Below are positions 23,549-35,808 of a stretch of 64,000 nucleotides of DNA, in pieces. The notes beneath the pieces were generated by a model. The model was not told the DNA's origin. It searched no databases and saw nothing but the letters and a program-made list of their open reading frames with translations. Source of the DNA: Magicicada septendecula (lineage: Eukaryota > Arthropoda > Insecta > Hemiptera > Cicadidae); contig CM068375.1 in NCBI GenBank assembly GCA_034769895.1, positions 258,571,268-258,635,267 of the forward strand, written 5' to 3'. How positions within the stretch are numbered: position 1 is the first letter of the stretch; every line of letters starts with the position of its first letter. A program made the position numbers and the translations under genes.

Positions 23549-25336
23549 GGTTATTTATTAATTTTTTCATATCTACCCCCTCCGCTTCTTTTACTATAAA
23601 TATCTTATACGTATTTGCCATATCTACCTCAGTATTATTGTCAAAATCGGTTCTAGATAGGACATCAGCTACTACGTTTTCTTTACCCCTACAATACTCG
23701 ATGGTTAAATCATACTCTTGTAGTATTAATATCCAATGCACTAACCTACCATGCGTTAGTTTACAGTTTTTCAAAAATGTTAAAGCTTTATGGTCTGATC
23801 TTATTATTACTTTATTTCCTAACAAGTATGTTCTGAATTTCCTACAGGCGAAAACTATTGATAGCGCCTCCTTTTCCGTTATTGTATAGTTCTTCTCACT
23901 AGTTACTAAGGACCTACTAGCAAAAGCTATCACTTTATGGTTACCATTCCCATCTAACTGAAACAATTCTATCCCCAAAGCGATGTCCGATGCGTCTGTG
24001 TGTATATAAAATGGTTCTATAAAATTAGGATGAGCTAATATAACTGTGTTTAAAAATTTATTTTTTATTAGCTCAAATACAGTTTGTTCTTTTAAATTCC
24101 ACTGCCAACGATTACCTTTATTTAACAAATGCCCTAATTATACCGCTAAATAAGAATATTTGTCTACAAACTGCCTATAATAATTACACAAGCCTAAAAA
24201 GCTTTGCAACTGTTTCACATTTCTTGGTACTGGAAAATTCTGTATTAGTTCTACTTTCTTAGGGTCTGTACTAATACCCTTGGCTGAAATTATGTGGCCT
24301 AAAAAATTAACCTGTTCTTTTAACAATTCTGACTTCTTAAACTTAACCGTTATGCCATACTCATGCAATCTACTTAATACTCTATCTAACCTTTCACAAT
24401 GCGTATTAATGTCTGGTGACGTTATTACTATGTCGTCCACATAAACAGTTGTAAATTCTAAAATCTCTCTCCCTAGTACGTAGTCTAAACATTTAATAAA
24501 AATTGAAACACTTACGTTTAGTCCAAAAGGTAACCTACGAAATTGGTAGTTCCTTCCATTGTATAGGAATGCCACATACTGACGAGACTCTTCCTCCAGT
24601 TCTATTTGCCAATATCCGGCCGTCAAATCTAATGTCGTAATATATTTGGTCCCATTGAAACGTTGTAGGATTTCACTTACCGGTTCTGGCGACTCTCTGT
24701 CTGGAACAATTATTTTGTTTACCTGTCTCGCGTCTAAGCATAGTCTTATCGATAAATCTTTTTTTGTAACCACTACTAAAGGGTTGGAATATGGTGAGGT
24801 GGATTTTTCTATTATACCTTCTCTTAACATCTTGTTTATTTCCTCTTGTACTAACCCCCTTTTAGACTATGGTACCAGATAGGCTTTAGGCGCAAACGGT
24901 GTTTTTTCTTTAACGATTAGTTTACCCTTAAAATTTTTATTAAACCTGGTTCGTCTGAAAAAACTAATTTATTTTTATTTATCACTTGTACTATTTTATC
25001 CCTACCTTGATAACTAAATTCCCCATCTTGATATAGGATTTTATTCATTTTTTCACCCCAACTATCTTCAGTTTCAAATAATTCATGACTATTTACCCTT
25101 AAATTACAATAATTAATCATCAAGGGCCTACATTCATTTATGTCATTATCGGAAATTAAAATTCCCTTACTAATTATTTTTAATGCTTTCATTTCTACAG
25201 TTCTCTTTCGTATAAATGGTATTTCAATTATATTATTTTCATTTTTTAATTTCATTGTCTGTGTATAATAGTTTAATTCAACCTTAAAATTATTCAAAAA
25301 ATCATTACCCATTATTGCTCTCATATTCAAACCTGG
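23549..25336 (-). mobile_element. Element A pol: protease end, reverse transcriptase, RNase H (copy 1)
   Basis: On the minus strand, from 25,336 leftward: the end of an aspartic protease (IMGNDFLNNFKVEL), a linker (FSDEPGLIK), reverse transcriptase with CLDARQVNKI, LTAGYWQIEL, RRLPFGLN and the YVDD catalytic box (TVYVDDIVITS), then RNase H with HTDASDIALG, TEKEALSIVFA and IRSDHKALTF. This is canonical Ty3/Gypsy order. Upstream gag and the protease start are cut off at 25,336 by an LTR fragment of element E. The element is a fossil: interrupted twice and with about two further breaks. Sequence is nearly identical to 34,021-35,808. Confidence 0.9.
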
Positions 25337-26045
25337 TGTGACGATTTTAAAATAGGAAATGTAAAAAGGAGAGAAATTTATATTTTTTTACTTTAAATCG
25401 CACATTTAAACTAATTTTAAATCCCTTAAATAACTCAAAATAATATTTAATAAAGAAATAAATAAAAAGACCAAAAGGAATGCGAGTGTAAAGGTAAAGA
25501 TACCCTTTAATAATTTACCATGCATCGACATGCGGTAACCGGAACCAACTTGCTTAACGACCCATAAACTAAATTAAAAATACTTGTAAATTTGAAATTA
25601 AATAAATAAATAAACAATAACACAGTAGTATACTATAATTAATTCTGAAGTAAAGCATATCTTTGGATAATTAAAAGGTCAAACTTATATACCGTAAATA
25701 TCAAATAAAGGTGGAACTATTTTATGGTGATGCGTAAACTCCGTGCAGTTAACTTACCTGTCCTAACATAGTAAGTCAGTCGAGATGGAGCGTTCTCGTA
25801 GTAAACACTACAGACCTGAACCATGCCGCAAAGTACGACTATATCTGTTTATTTCAGTGTGCAGATTTAAAAATGTGCAGAGGAATGTAGCGGTAAATTA
25901 GTGTGTTATAAAGTAAACATGTAATCATTTAAAACAAAAAGGAATAAATAAGTGTGAGAAATTACATCTCTATTGACTAAGTGTAAGATCTCAATGTTTG
26001 TTTAAATTAAAAAGGTACGAGGTACCAAAAGTAAGAACTATATAT
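25337..26045 (+). repeat. Element E LTR fragment, copy 1
   Basis: Starts TGTGACGATTTT, the same start as at 35,809 (5' LTR of E) and 47,303 (3' LTR of E). It matches both over ~705 bp, about 99% to the first and 98% to the second by eye. Ends at ATAT, where element C is inserted. The rest of the E LTR does not follow on the far side of C, so this copy is a truncated duplicate. Confidence 0.8.
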
Positions 26046-27875
26046 TGTAACTTGCTACCTTTATGATGTGGTCTTGTAATTTTTTATGATACACCTTAAG
26101 TAGTATGCGTCACTTTTGAATTATACTAACTGACGTTTTAAACGGTATAAATAAAGGATTTTGTTTATCTTGTTTTACTCAATCTAAAAGAAATCGAGAG
26201 TGTGTGATTTGGGGTCAAGGAGGTAATTTGTTCAGCCTTATACAGAAGAGAGAGTAAATATCATTATTGCCCCTCTGTTGTGACGATTTTTTCTGTATGT
26301 TGTGCTGAAATTTTCATTAACTACCCACTACAATAAATTATAACACGTTATAATTCAATATTAATTTTCAATAATATTGCTTTATTGATTATTGACTTTT
26401 GTCTCCAGCCACCAAAATATAGGTATCACAATTAATCTTTTTAAAAAAAAAAACATCAACTCGACTTTACCGAGTAAACATAGATCTGTCTAAGGAACAA
26501 AACATATATGTTGTTATTTAACCAATATTACGCTATAATAAAATACATCAGTTATTACATAATTCTTAGTAATTCCCCAGGGTTCAGGGTGAATTCTTTG
26601 TGTTATGAGAGTGTCAGAAATGGCTAATTGTGACAAATATCAAAAATTAATAAATAATTTTGTTTATTTTTTCAAATATTACGTAGTTTCCGGAATTGCC
26701 GTAAGAGAGCAGCATGTATTTGTTTATTTTTGAAAGAAACATATGATAAAATGAATATTTTTTGTTCTATTTCACTGTTAAAAAACGAGTTTTCTTCTGG
26801 ACTTATTACGAAAAATGTTTATATTACCTCGCTCCGTGTTGTCCTTACTGGATTGAAGTTTTATTCTGTGATGAGGTACGTCTTGCGTTATTATTTCCTT
26901 TTCGTTTAGAGTATTTTCTGATTGTCTACTAGAAGTAGGCCGAACTATATTGGATCCTCAGAATGGTTTCATCCACTGGTTTTTTATGTATAACACCATT
27001 TAATTTGGATTCCTCAGGTATAATTAGTTAGTATTCACTTTGTTTATTACTCTTGCGTGAATTTCGCCTCCTCCAACGTCCAAAAAAGGTTATTTTTTTA
27101 TAATTTTTGTCGCATCGTTTCTTCAACTCTCCGGTTTAGTTCAAAATTTTTATATCTTATTAACAATACTTGTTATTTTTCATCACTCTTAGTAACACAT
27201 AGTATTTTTATTATGTAGGCAGTTTGTGATTATTATAAATTTATATTTTATTTATGGAAAAATAATTCCCTTCCATTCCGGTTTATTTACTAATTTAATT
27301 CACATAATATGTTTTGGTTAATTTTTTTATGACATTGTATATAAATATTTTATTATATTATCATTAAATAAATTTATATATTATTTATTTAGTCTCGAAT
27401 AGTGTTCATACCCGGTACTACTTCCTGTTGTCATTTCCTTCATAGGATTATTTTAATTTTATATTATCTTTGGTAGTTAAAATTTTTATGTCTTTTAAAA
27501 TTAACCCTGGGTTTTCTTACAATCTAACATAATTATTTGAAACAATATAATATTAACTTGGGTATAACAAATTGTGGTTCATACAATATAAATTACAATA
27601 AATAAATACAATTACAAAAATCAATCAGTATTATTACATACTACTTCCATAAGTTTATCCTTTCCAAAACATACAACACAGTTTGGTAATACGTTGCTTT
27701 CACTTTTGTTTTTTCACCTCAATGGGTACATTATCACTCACTTTGCACTGTATACCACTCAAATTGTTTATCATATTGAGTGATATAATTAAATTTTGAG
27801 CAAGCTTTAGTTTACCCATTTCTGACTTTTATTATCATGAGTTACTTTATTGGGACTGGGTTATGTAACGTTACA
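26046..27875 (-). repeat. Element C 3' LTR
   Basis: 1,830 bp, TGTAAC...GTTACA ends. Matches 30,451-32,289 and the solo LTR at 36,517-38,352. The end nearest the interior is the palindrome TGTAACGTTACA (27,864-27,875). AT-rich with no gene. Confidence 0.9.
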
Positions 27876-27890
27876 TAAAGCCCCCCCACT
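27876..27890 (-). promoter_or_regulatory. Element C polypurine tract
   Basis: On the minus strand, AGTGGGGGGGCTTTA runs directly into the LTR start TGTAAC, the expected primer for plus-strand DNA synthesis. Confidence 0.65.
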
Positions 27891-29064
27891 AGAACAAATT
27901 TATTTTAGTTCAACTTGTTTATAGAAAATAAATTGTTGATTGGTTCAAGTCTCCTAATGGTCTTGACTTTGTTTTCATAATAGTGTTTCATTTCTGACTG
28001 ATTATAAACTCTGGTAATTCCGACTGGTGGTAATTGCTATTTTCTTACTTTACTCTCTCTCTCTCATGGAGGCAAATTCATCAATTATTTCTCGGGGTTA
28101 GCGGTACTTCTACATTTTATTTGATAAGGACTGGTCACACTAATTATATTAAACTTGTTTTAACACTCATTTCTATTTACTTTTATAAATTCGCTTTATC
28201 AATTAAGCTTCGGTCTGCTATCTTCCTTCTATTTTCTTCATTTATACTTCTGGAATTTAATATCAATCCTTTCAGCTATTTTATAATTATTATCCCTTAA
28301 ATATTCAATTTCCCTAACATTTTTCCCTATCCTGTGCGGTGGTTCCAGTCGGGTGGCCACTCTGGGTCCATACACCGCTGTCCATCCTTACACCTTCTGA
28401 GACCAGGGGAACATCATCCCTGCTCATAAAAATTATTGCCGGAACATTTCTACGGTCAATACATAAAAATAAAAAAATTATAAGTAGTAGTCAATTAGCG
28501 ACTAGTACCAAACACTTTTGGGATTCTTCATACTGTAGCTGTTTGTATTTATTTATATATTTCTTCTTCTCCTTGATTCCTTCTTCTTTTCCATTAATTA
28601 ATAGCATATAACATTATTGATAGGCCTTATGTTAAAATTCTTTTGACTTTACTTCTTGTGACATATTTCTCCGTATCATTTCTTCTTATATAATCTTCAA
28701 TTCCGAGAAATTCTAATTTTTGTTGTATTAATTATCATCCTCCTTCAGTTTCATTGGAGTCGTTAAATTATTCTTTATTCTTCTTATCTGAGCACATTGC
28801 CATTAATTGTTTATTTATTTATTCTTCTTTTGTTACCATCAAAATCTTATTTTTCCTATTATTTCATTTTAAATCAGTTCTTTATAAATAAATTATATAA
28901 TCTGCTCTTTCATACTCTTCACTTTAAATTATATGGTTTCAAAATAACTTGAGTAAGATGTTCTTACATGCTTTTAGAATTTTGGGGTATTTTATTTACA
29001 ATGGGTTGCTTGGTCCTGTATTCCTAAAATCCGTCCCTTTTTTTCTGGTTTGTTTGGAGTCTGT
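27891..29064 (-). other. Element C noncoding interior
   Basis: AT-rich DNA between gag-like frame and polypurine tract, where pol would lie in a complete element. I find no pol motifs on either strand; open frames here are low-complexity. Confidence 0.55.
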
Positions 29065-30366
29065 TTAACCGTGGTCCATTATTTCAGGTACTCCATGTTC
29101 TCGGATTGCTGGGGTGTTCGTAATTGATTCTCTTCTTGATAATCTTCTTACCATCCGGCTCTCCCACTTTGCTGCTATAAAACTTTCACTTAAGTACCGG
29201 TCTTCCGTTATAATTCGTTCCTTTTTAACTAACCAGTATTGTACCTGCTCTAACATAACATAGTTGCTTATATTTAATCTCATTTCATTCCCTTTTACCT
29301 CTGGATTATTTGCCCAATATTTGCATGTTGTCTTCCGTCTTGAAGATACGGCTGATATTGTCTGATACACTTACATCGTTGACACATTTAACTGGGATGT
29401 AAACTTAATTAACTCCCTCTGTTCGTTAATTGGAAGGTTGAATACATTAATTAATCCACCGGTAATCATCTCCCATTCTTCCTTGGTATTTATTATTTTC
29501 TTTCTACTTGTTTTTATTATTTCCTTGGTCTTCTTTTCCACGGTTTGAACATCCTTTTTGTTGTGGCTATTTTTATTTTCAGATGGCATTACACCTTGGT
29601 ATTCTGTAATTTCTATTTCCTTCCTCCTCTCTTCTGTATTCGGACTTACTTTAATACCTTCTGAAGTGCTGTCCAATGTTTCATCCAAATTATTGGAACT
29701 ATGGTCCATTTGTTTATTTGTCTCCTCTTGGTATGTATCTGCTTTTTGGACACGCGTATTAACATTTTCAAACTTCTCTCCGAAAGTTTTCCATATCTCC
29801 TTATTGAAATTCTCCATTTTACACTCAAATTGTTTTAAATTCCTATCATTCTCTTCAAATTTTGCATTCATCTCTTCTCTTTGCCCTTCAACCGCTTCTT
29901 TCAGTTCATTGTATTGTTCATTCATAGTTTGTTTTAAGTTTTCCTCCTGTTTCTTAAAATTCTCCTTATTTTCTTCATTGGTTTGTTTCAAGGCTTCCTC
30001 CTGTTTTCTAAAATTTTCATCTATTTTGTCAAATTTTTCCTCCTGTTTCTTAAATTGTTCATTAGTTTGTTTATTCTGTTCCTTAAATTGTTCTGCCATA
30101 AATTTCATCAGATCTTGCCAATTAGGTTCTTCTCTGGCCACCACTTTGTCTGGTTGGTCCCCTTGGGCATCCTCTTCCACTATTTCCTTTTCCGTATCCA
30201 TAACTACTTCGGTTTCTTCTGTATCACTTGTCTGTTGGTCCATTTCACTGTCCGTGACTAACTCTATTTCTTGTTCCTGTCCACCTTCTTCAATCTCCTT
30301 TTCTTCTGCCCTCTTCTTCGATTTTCCTCGGGTATTAGGCATTTCTTGTTTTCTCATAACTGCCAA
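29065..30366 (-). pseudogene. Element C Gag-like coiled-coil protein
   Basis: The main frame (29,371-30,366, 331 residues) starts with a basic stretch (GKSKKRAEEKE), then an acidic segment (~residues 20-80), then a long Glu/Lys/Gln/Asn-rich coiled coil (~residues 85-200) with recurring FKKQEE and LKQTNEE heptads. The downstream part (29,065-29,370) is Arg-rich and looks like its continuation. The layout matches the Gag of element D (54,756-56,777), which also starts acidic and then coiled coil, but the capsid-like and Asn-rich parts are missing. No zinc knuckle. It probably packages its own RNA using a helper element's enzymes; that is inference. Confidence 0.65.
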
Positions 30367-30429
30367 CGATAATTAGATTTTTTGGTACATTTTTTATTAA
30401 ATATCAAAATTCTTTTCTAATTACCGCCC

Positions 30430-30446
30430 TTTTACGTTGAGCGCCA
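30430..30446 (-). promoter_or_regulatory. Element C primer binding site
   Basis: TGGCGCTCAACGTAAAA on the minus strand, four bases inside the LTR end (GTTACA then GAAA). Its TGGCGC start fits the tRNA 3'-end complement used to prime reverse transcription. The exact tRNA cannot be named by reading. Confidence 0.6.
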
Positions 30447-30450
30447 TTTC

Positions 30451-32289
30451 TGTAACGTGCTACCTTTATGATGTGGTCTTGTAAATTTTTATGATACACC
30501 TTAAGTAGTATGCGTCACTTTTGAATTATACTAACTGACGTTTTAAACGGTATAAATAAAGGATTTTGTTTATCTTGTTTTACTCAATCTAAAAGAAATC
30601 GAGAGTGTGTGATTTGGGGTCAAGGAGGTAATTTGTTCAGCCTTATACAGAAGAGAGAGTAAATATCATTATTGCCCCTCTGTTGTGACGATTTTTTCTG
30701 TATGTTGTGCTGAAATTTTCATTAACTACCCACTACAATAAATTATAACACGTTATAATTCAATATTAATTTTCAATAATATTGCTTTATTGATTATTGA
30801 CTTTTGTCTCCAGCCACCAAAATATAGGTATCACAATTAATCTTTTTAAAAAAAAAACATCAACTCGACTTTACCGAGTAAACATAGATCTGTCTAAGGA
30901 ACAAAACATATATGTTGTTATTTAACCAATATTACGCTATAATAAAATACATCAGTTATTACATAATTCTTAGTAATTCCCCAGGGTTCAGGGTGAATTC
31001 TTTGTGTTATGAGAGTGTCAGAAATGGCTAATTGCTACGCTTTACAAATATCAAAAATTAATAAATAATTTTGTTTATTTTTTCAAATATTACGTAGTTT
31101 CCGGAATTGCCGTAAGAGAGCAGCATGTCTTTGTGTACTTTTGAAAGAAACATATGATAGAATGAATATTTTTTGTTCTATTTCACTGTTAAAAAACGAG
31201 TTTTCTTCTGGACTTATTACGAAAAATGTTTATATTACCTCGCTCCGTGTTGTCCTTACTGGATTGAAGTTTTATTCTGTGATGAGGTACGTCTTGCGTT
31301 ATTATTTCCTTTTCGTTTAGAGTATTTTCTGATTGTCTACTAGAAGTAGGCCGAACTATATTGGATCCTCAGAATGGTTTCATCCACTGGTTTTTTATGT
31401 ATAACACCATTTAATTTGGATTCCTCAGGTATAATTAGTTAGTATTCACTTTGTTTATTACTCTTGCGTGAATTTTGCCTCCTCCAACGTCCAAAAAAGG
31501 TTATTTTTTTATAATTTTTGTCGCATCGTTTCTTCAACTCTCCGGTTTAGTTCAAAATTTTTATATCTTATTAACAATACTTGTTATTTTTCATCACTCT
31601 TAGTAACACATAGTATTTTTATTATGTAGGCAGTTTGTGATTATTATAAATTTATATTTTATTTATGGAAAAATAATTCCCTTCCATTCCGGTTTATTTA
31701 CTAATTTAATTCACATAATATGTTTTGGTTAATTTTTTTATGACATTGTATATAAATATTTTATTATTTTATTATCATTAAATAAATTTATATATTATTT
31801 ATTTAGTCTCGAATAGTGTTCATACCCGGTACTACTTCTTGTTGTCATTTCCTTCATAGGATTATTTTAATTTTATATTATCTTTGGTAGTTAAAATTTT
31901 TATGTCGTTTAAAATTAACCCTGGGTTTTCTTACAATCTAACATAATTATTTGAAACAATATAATATTAACTAGGGTATAACAAATTGTGGTTCATACAA
32001 TATAAATTACAATAAATAAATAAAATTACAAAAATCAATCAATATTATTACATACTACTTCCATAAGTTTATCCTTTCCAAAACATACAACACAGTTTGG
32101 TAATACGTTGCTTTCACTTTTGTTTTTTCACCTCAATGGGTACACTATCACTCACTTTGCACTGTATACCACTCAAATTGTTTATCATATTGAGTGATAT
32201 AATTAAATTTTGAGCAAGCTTTAGTTTACCCATTTCTGACTTTTATTATCATGAGTTACTTTATTGGGACTGGGTTATGTACCGTTACA
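30451..32289 (-). repeat. Element C 5' LTR
   Basis: 1,839 bp, TGTAAC...GTTACA. About 1% different from the 3' LTR. Followed by ATAT (target duplication) and then by sequence unrelated to element E. Confidence 0.9.
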
Positions 32290-32821
32290 ATATTAAGCAA
32301 GCTGTATTTCACTTTCAACTGCACATTAATATATAAAACACAGATATCTAATATACAAAATATAAAATAAACGCTTTTTTGCCTTGACATACACTCCACA
32401 GACTATTGAAAAAGGAACATTTGAAATCACACAAAATTCACAGCTCATTCAGTCAATCTGTCAGTAATTATTTGTTGGCAACATTTTAAAATTCTTTGGC
32501 GACAATCTCTACTCTGTGCGACTGTTTGACCACAGACTATTATGTGTTTGACATTGGCAGTATGAACGTAAACAAACGACAGACTATTATGTGTTTGACA
32601 TTGGCAGTATGAACGTACACTAAAATGAAAAAATTATAATTTTATTCTTCGTATTGTTTAAATTATCAGCCATCCTTACTATTTCTTTTATGAATTTGCC
32701 AACTGCTATAATTTTTACTGTTCGACTAAGCTTTTCGTCATCACTGACATCATCAGGTCTTAAACAACCTGACCCTTTAGCGTATCCATTACTTTTTCCA
32801 AATGGTGATACTGGGTGGCAT
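32290..32821. other. Chimeric junction segment U
   Basis: 532 bp between element C and the duplicated G/A block. It is not the E-LTR sequence expected on this side of C. It contains a 47-bp direct tandem duplication (~32,534-32,627, AGACTATTATGTGTTTGACA twice) and a Helitron Rep remnant. It ends abruptly inside insertion G sequence (position equivalent to 22,341). Confidence 0.7.
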
Positions 32822-32830
32822 AGAAACTTT
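32654..32830 (+). pseudogene. Helitron Rep N-region fragment
   Basis: The plus-strand frame includes SGLKQPDPLAYPLLFPNGDTGWH, whose core DPLAYPLLFPNGDTGWH is typical of the Helitron helicase-like N region ahead of the Rep endonuclease. Only ~25 diagnostic residues remain. The fragment is truncated at the junction at 32,821 and the HUH catalytic motif is absent. It lies on the strand opposite to the large Helitron at 60.8-64 kb and may derive from a different copy. Confidence 0.55.
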
Positions 32831-34020
32831 CGCAGCAAAATTCGGTGACGCATGACCCCGTCCGGGCTCACACTTACTCAGGGGGGCTTAAGCCTTAGTA
32901 AAATACACTGACAAAATTTACAAGCACTAATTGTCTCGCTGGACTTGTGTACCAAACTTTAACTGGAGATGTTCCAGGAAGAGAATCAGATGTTCAACAT
33001 TGTAGAGGCCAAAAAAATATATATAAATGGGTTAAATGTCACCTGGTATAATCCGGCACAAAACCTGAGGTACTCATGATGTATTGTCCATTTCTTCCTC
33101 CCGACGGCACATTACTCGTTTTAATGCCATTGGTGGCAGATGTTCGGCCACCAGCAGAAGTGAATCGGGAATCGTCTTATGTCGGGAACCCTGAACAATT
33201 ATATATATGGACAATTAATCAAATGTTACCTAATTCACAATCCCCTAGACTCCGGCATAATTCACACACTATCACATGCTCAGATTAAAAGAAAATTTTG
33301 AAAATTTAAGAATGCACAGAAATGACCTTCAGTAAAAAAATATAGAATTAAATGACTAGTATTTATAGATTGTTCGTCAACCTAATAATCACTTATTACA
33401 ATTTCGAGATGAGTTGCAAACTTAAACAGGTTCATAGTACATATACAGTTTCATATACCTCTACATTTAGTTAATAAAACATTCTCTTACGCCCCCCTTT
33501 GATTATAATGATATGATTATGATATAATTAGTAAAAATACACAGCCATAAGTACTTTATAAATACTTTAACTCAGCCAGTGTTAACTTTCAAGACATGCA
33601 TAAACAGAATTTAACCCGCGCTTGCCACGTGTTGACTTTCGTATATATATCGCATTGCATCGGCATTAATTTAAGCTAAATTACAATTCTTTTATTAAAT
33701 AATAAGTAAGTTACCTTGAACAGACTTACCGGAGAGTCGCGTAGTCGATTATCTAATCATGATAGATTTTAGCAGACAAAATTCAAACTGGTCGCCGCCG
33801 GGAGAGAGAATGGTTGATGCTGCGTTGGCTGCCTGACGAATACTGCACAGCGCAGTCACAGGAAAAATATTACGTATCGCTCCCGGCAGAGCGCGCGCGG
33901 ATCGGCAACAAAGCATGTAGATAACAGCATAGACCCCGCTCAGATAATTAATACACAAACCCCGCAATGACAGTCACATAATTAACTGGGAAATAGCCGA
34001 GTATTCCAAAACTCGGCACA
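32822..34020. repeat. Insertion G, right part, duplicate copy
   Basis: Matches 22,341-23,548 at over 99% with a few substitutions and small indels, including a ~9-bp difference near 33,110 (the stretch at 22,630 is longer). Left end truncated at the join with segment U. Followed by GGTT at 34,021. Confidence 0.9.
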
Positions 34021-35808
34021 GGTTATTTATTAATTTTTTCATATCTACCCCCTCCACTTCTTTTACTATAAATATCTTATACGTATTTGCCATATCTACC
34101 TCAGTATTATTGTCAAAATCGGTTCTAGATAGGACATCAGCTACTACGTTTTCTTTACCCCTACAATACTCGATGGTTAAATCATACTCTTGTAGTATTA
34201 ATATCCAATGCACTAACCTACCATGCGTTACTTTACAGTTTTTCAAAAATGTTAAAGCTTTATGGTCTGATCTTATTATTACTTTATTTCCTAACAAGTA
34301 TGTTCTGAATTTCCTACAGGCGAAAACTATTGATAGCGCCTCCTTTTCCGTTATTGTATAGTTCTTCTCACTAGTTACTAAGGACCTACTAGCAAAAGCT
34401 ATCACTTTATGGTTACCATTCCCATCTAACTGAAACAATTCTACCCCCAAAGCGATGTCCGATGCGTCTGTGTGTATATAAAATGGTTCTATAAAATTAG
34501 GATGAGCTAATATAACTGTGTTTAAAAATTTATTTTTTATTAGCTCAAATACAGTTTGTTCTTTTAAATTCCACTGCCAACGATTACCTTTATTTAACAA
34601 ATGCCCTAATTATACCGCTAAATAAGAATATTTGTCTACAAACTGCCTATAATAATTACACAAGCCTAAAAAGCTTTGCAACTGTTTCACATTTCTTGGT
34701 ACTGGAAAATTCTGTATTAGTTCTACTTTCTTAGGGTCTGTACTAATACCCTTGGCTGAAATTATGTGGCCTAAAAAATTAACCTGTTCTTTTAACAATT
34801 CTGACTTCTTAAACTTAACCGTTATGCCATACTCATGCAATCTACTTAATACTCTATCTAACCTTTCACAATGCGTATTAATGTCTGGTGACGTTATTAC
34901 TATGTCGTCCACATAAACAGTTGTAAATTCTAAAATCTCTCTCCCTAGTACGTAGTCTAAACATTTAATAAAAATTGAAACACTTACGTTTAGTCCAAAA
35001 GGTAACCTACGAAATTGGTAGTTCCTTCCATTGTATAGGAATGCCACATACTGACGAGACTCTTCCTCCAGTTCTATTTGCCAATATCCGGCCGTCAAAT
35101 CTAATGTCGTAATATATTTGGTCCCATTGAAACGTTGTAGGATTTCACTTACCGGTTCTGGCGACTCTCTGTCTGGAACAATTATTTTGTTTACCTGTCT
35201 CGCGTCTAAGCATAGTCTTATCGATAAATCTTTTTTTGTAACCACTACTAAAGGGTTGGAATATGGTGAGGTGGATTTTTCTATTATACCTTCTCTTAAC
35301 ATCTTGTTTATTTCCTCTTGTACTAACCCCCTTTTAGACTATGGTACCAGATAGGCTTTAGGCGCAAACGGTGTTTTTTCTTTAACGATTAGTTTACCCT
35401 TAAAATTTTTATTAAACCTGGTTCGTCTGAAAAAACTAATTTATTTTTATTTATCACTTGTACTATTTTATCCCTACCTTGATAACTAAATTCCCCATCT
35501 TGATATAGGATATTATTCATTTTTTCACCCCAACTATCTTCAGTTTCAAATAATTCATGACTATTTACCCTTAAATTACAATAATTAATCATCAAGGGCC
35601 TACATTCATTTATGTCATTATCGGAAATTAAAATTCCCTTACTAATTATTTTTAATGCTTTCATTTCTACAGTTCTCTTTCGTATAAATGGTATTTCAAT
35701 TATATTATTTTCATTTTTTAATTTCATTGTCTGTGTATAATAGTTTAATTCAACCTTAAAATTATTCAAAAAATCATTACCCATTATTGCTCTCATATTC
35801 AAACCTGG
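34021..35808 (-). mobile_element. Element A pol, duplicate copy (protease end, RT, RNase H)
   Basis: The same domains and borders as 23,549-25,336. In the translated parts I count about four amino-acid differences over ~570 residues; the RT part looks identical. It therefore arose by recent duplication and not by a second insertion. The integrase half is absent, replaced by segment U. Fossil with the same breaks as copy 1. Confidence 0.9.

Larger units (their letters stand above)
22341..27875 (+). repeat. ~5.5-kb direct duplication, left copy
   Basis: Holds G-part, A-pol, E-LTR fragment and a C LTR in the same order as 32,822-38,352, at an offset of about 10,475 bp. Divergence in the A-pol part is roughly 0.3% by eye, less than between the two LTRs of element C. 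Confidence 0.85.
26046..32289 (-). mobile_element. Element C: gag-only (non-autonomous) LTR retroelement
   Basis: Two near-identical LTRs (26,046-27,875 and 30,451-32,289) enclose only 2,575 bp. Target duplication ATAT at 26,042-26,045 and 32,290-32,293. On the minus strand the interior opens with a primer-binding-site-like sequence, continues with a coiled-coil gag-like frame, and ends with a G-rich polypurine tract. No protease, reverse transcriptase or integrase is visible, so it would need enzymes from a related element such as D. The LTRs differ by roughly 1% (about 16 changes plus an ~8-bp indel), implying a young insertion. The coding part has about one break. Confidence 0.85.

Noticed and set aside
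28034-28611. Plus-strand hydrophobic frames in the C interior
   Set aside because: AT-rich Phe/Ile/Leu/Ser frames on the strand opposite to gag, no domain, expected by chance.
29558-30376. 272-residue plus-strand open frame, Ser/Phe-rich
   Set aside because: Antisense shadow of the Glu/Lys-rich coiled-coil Gag of element C.
32620-32871. 83-residue minus-strand frame
   Set aside because: The plus strand of the same DNA carries the diagnostic Helitron N-region residues, so the minus frame is a shadow, and it crosses a rearrangement junction.
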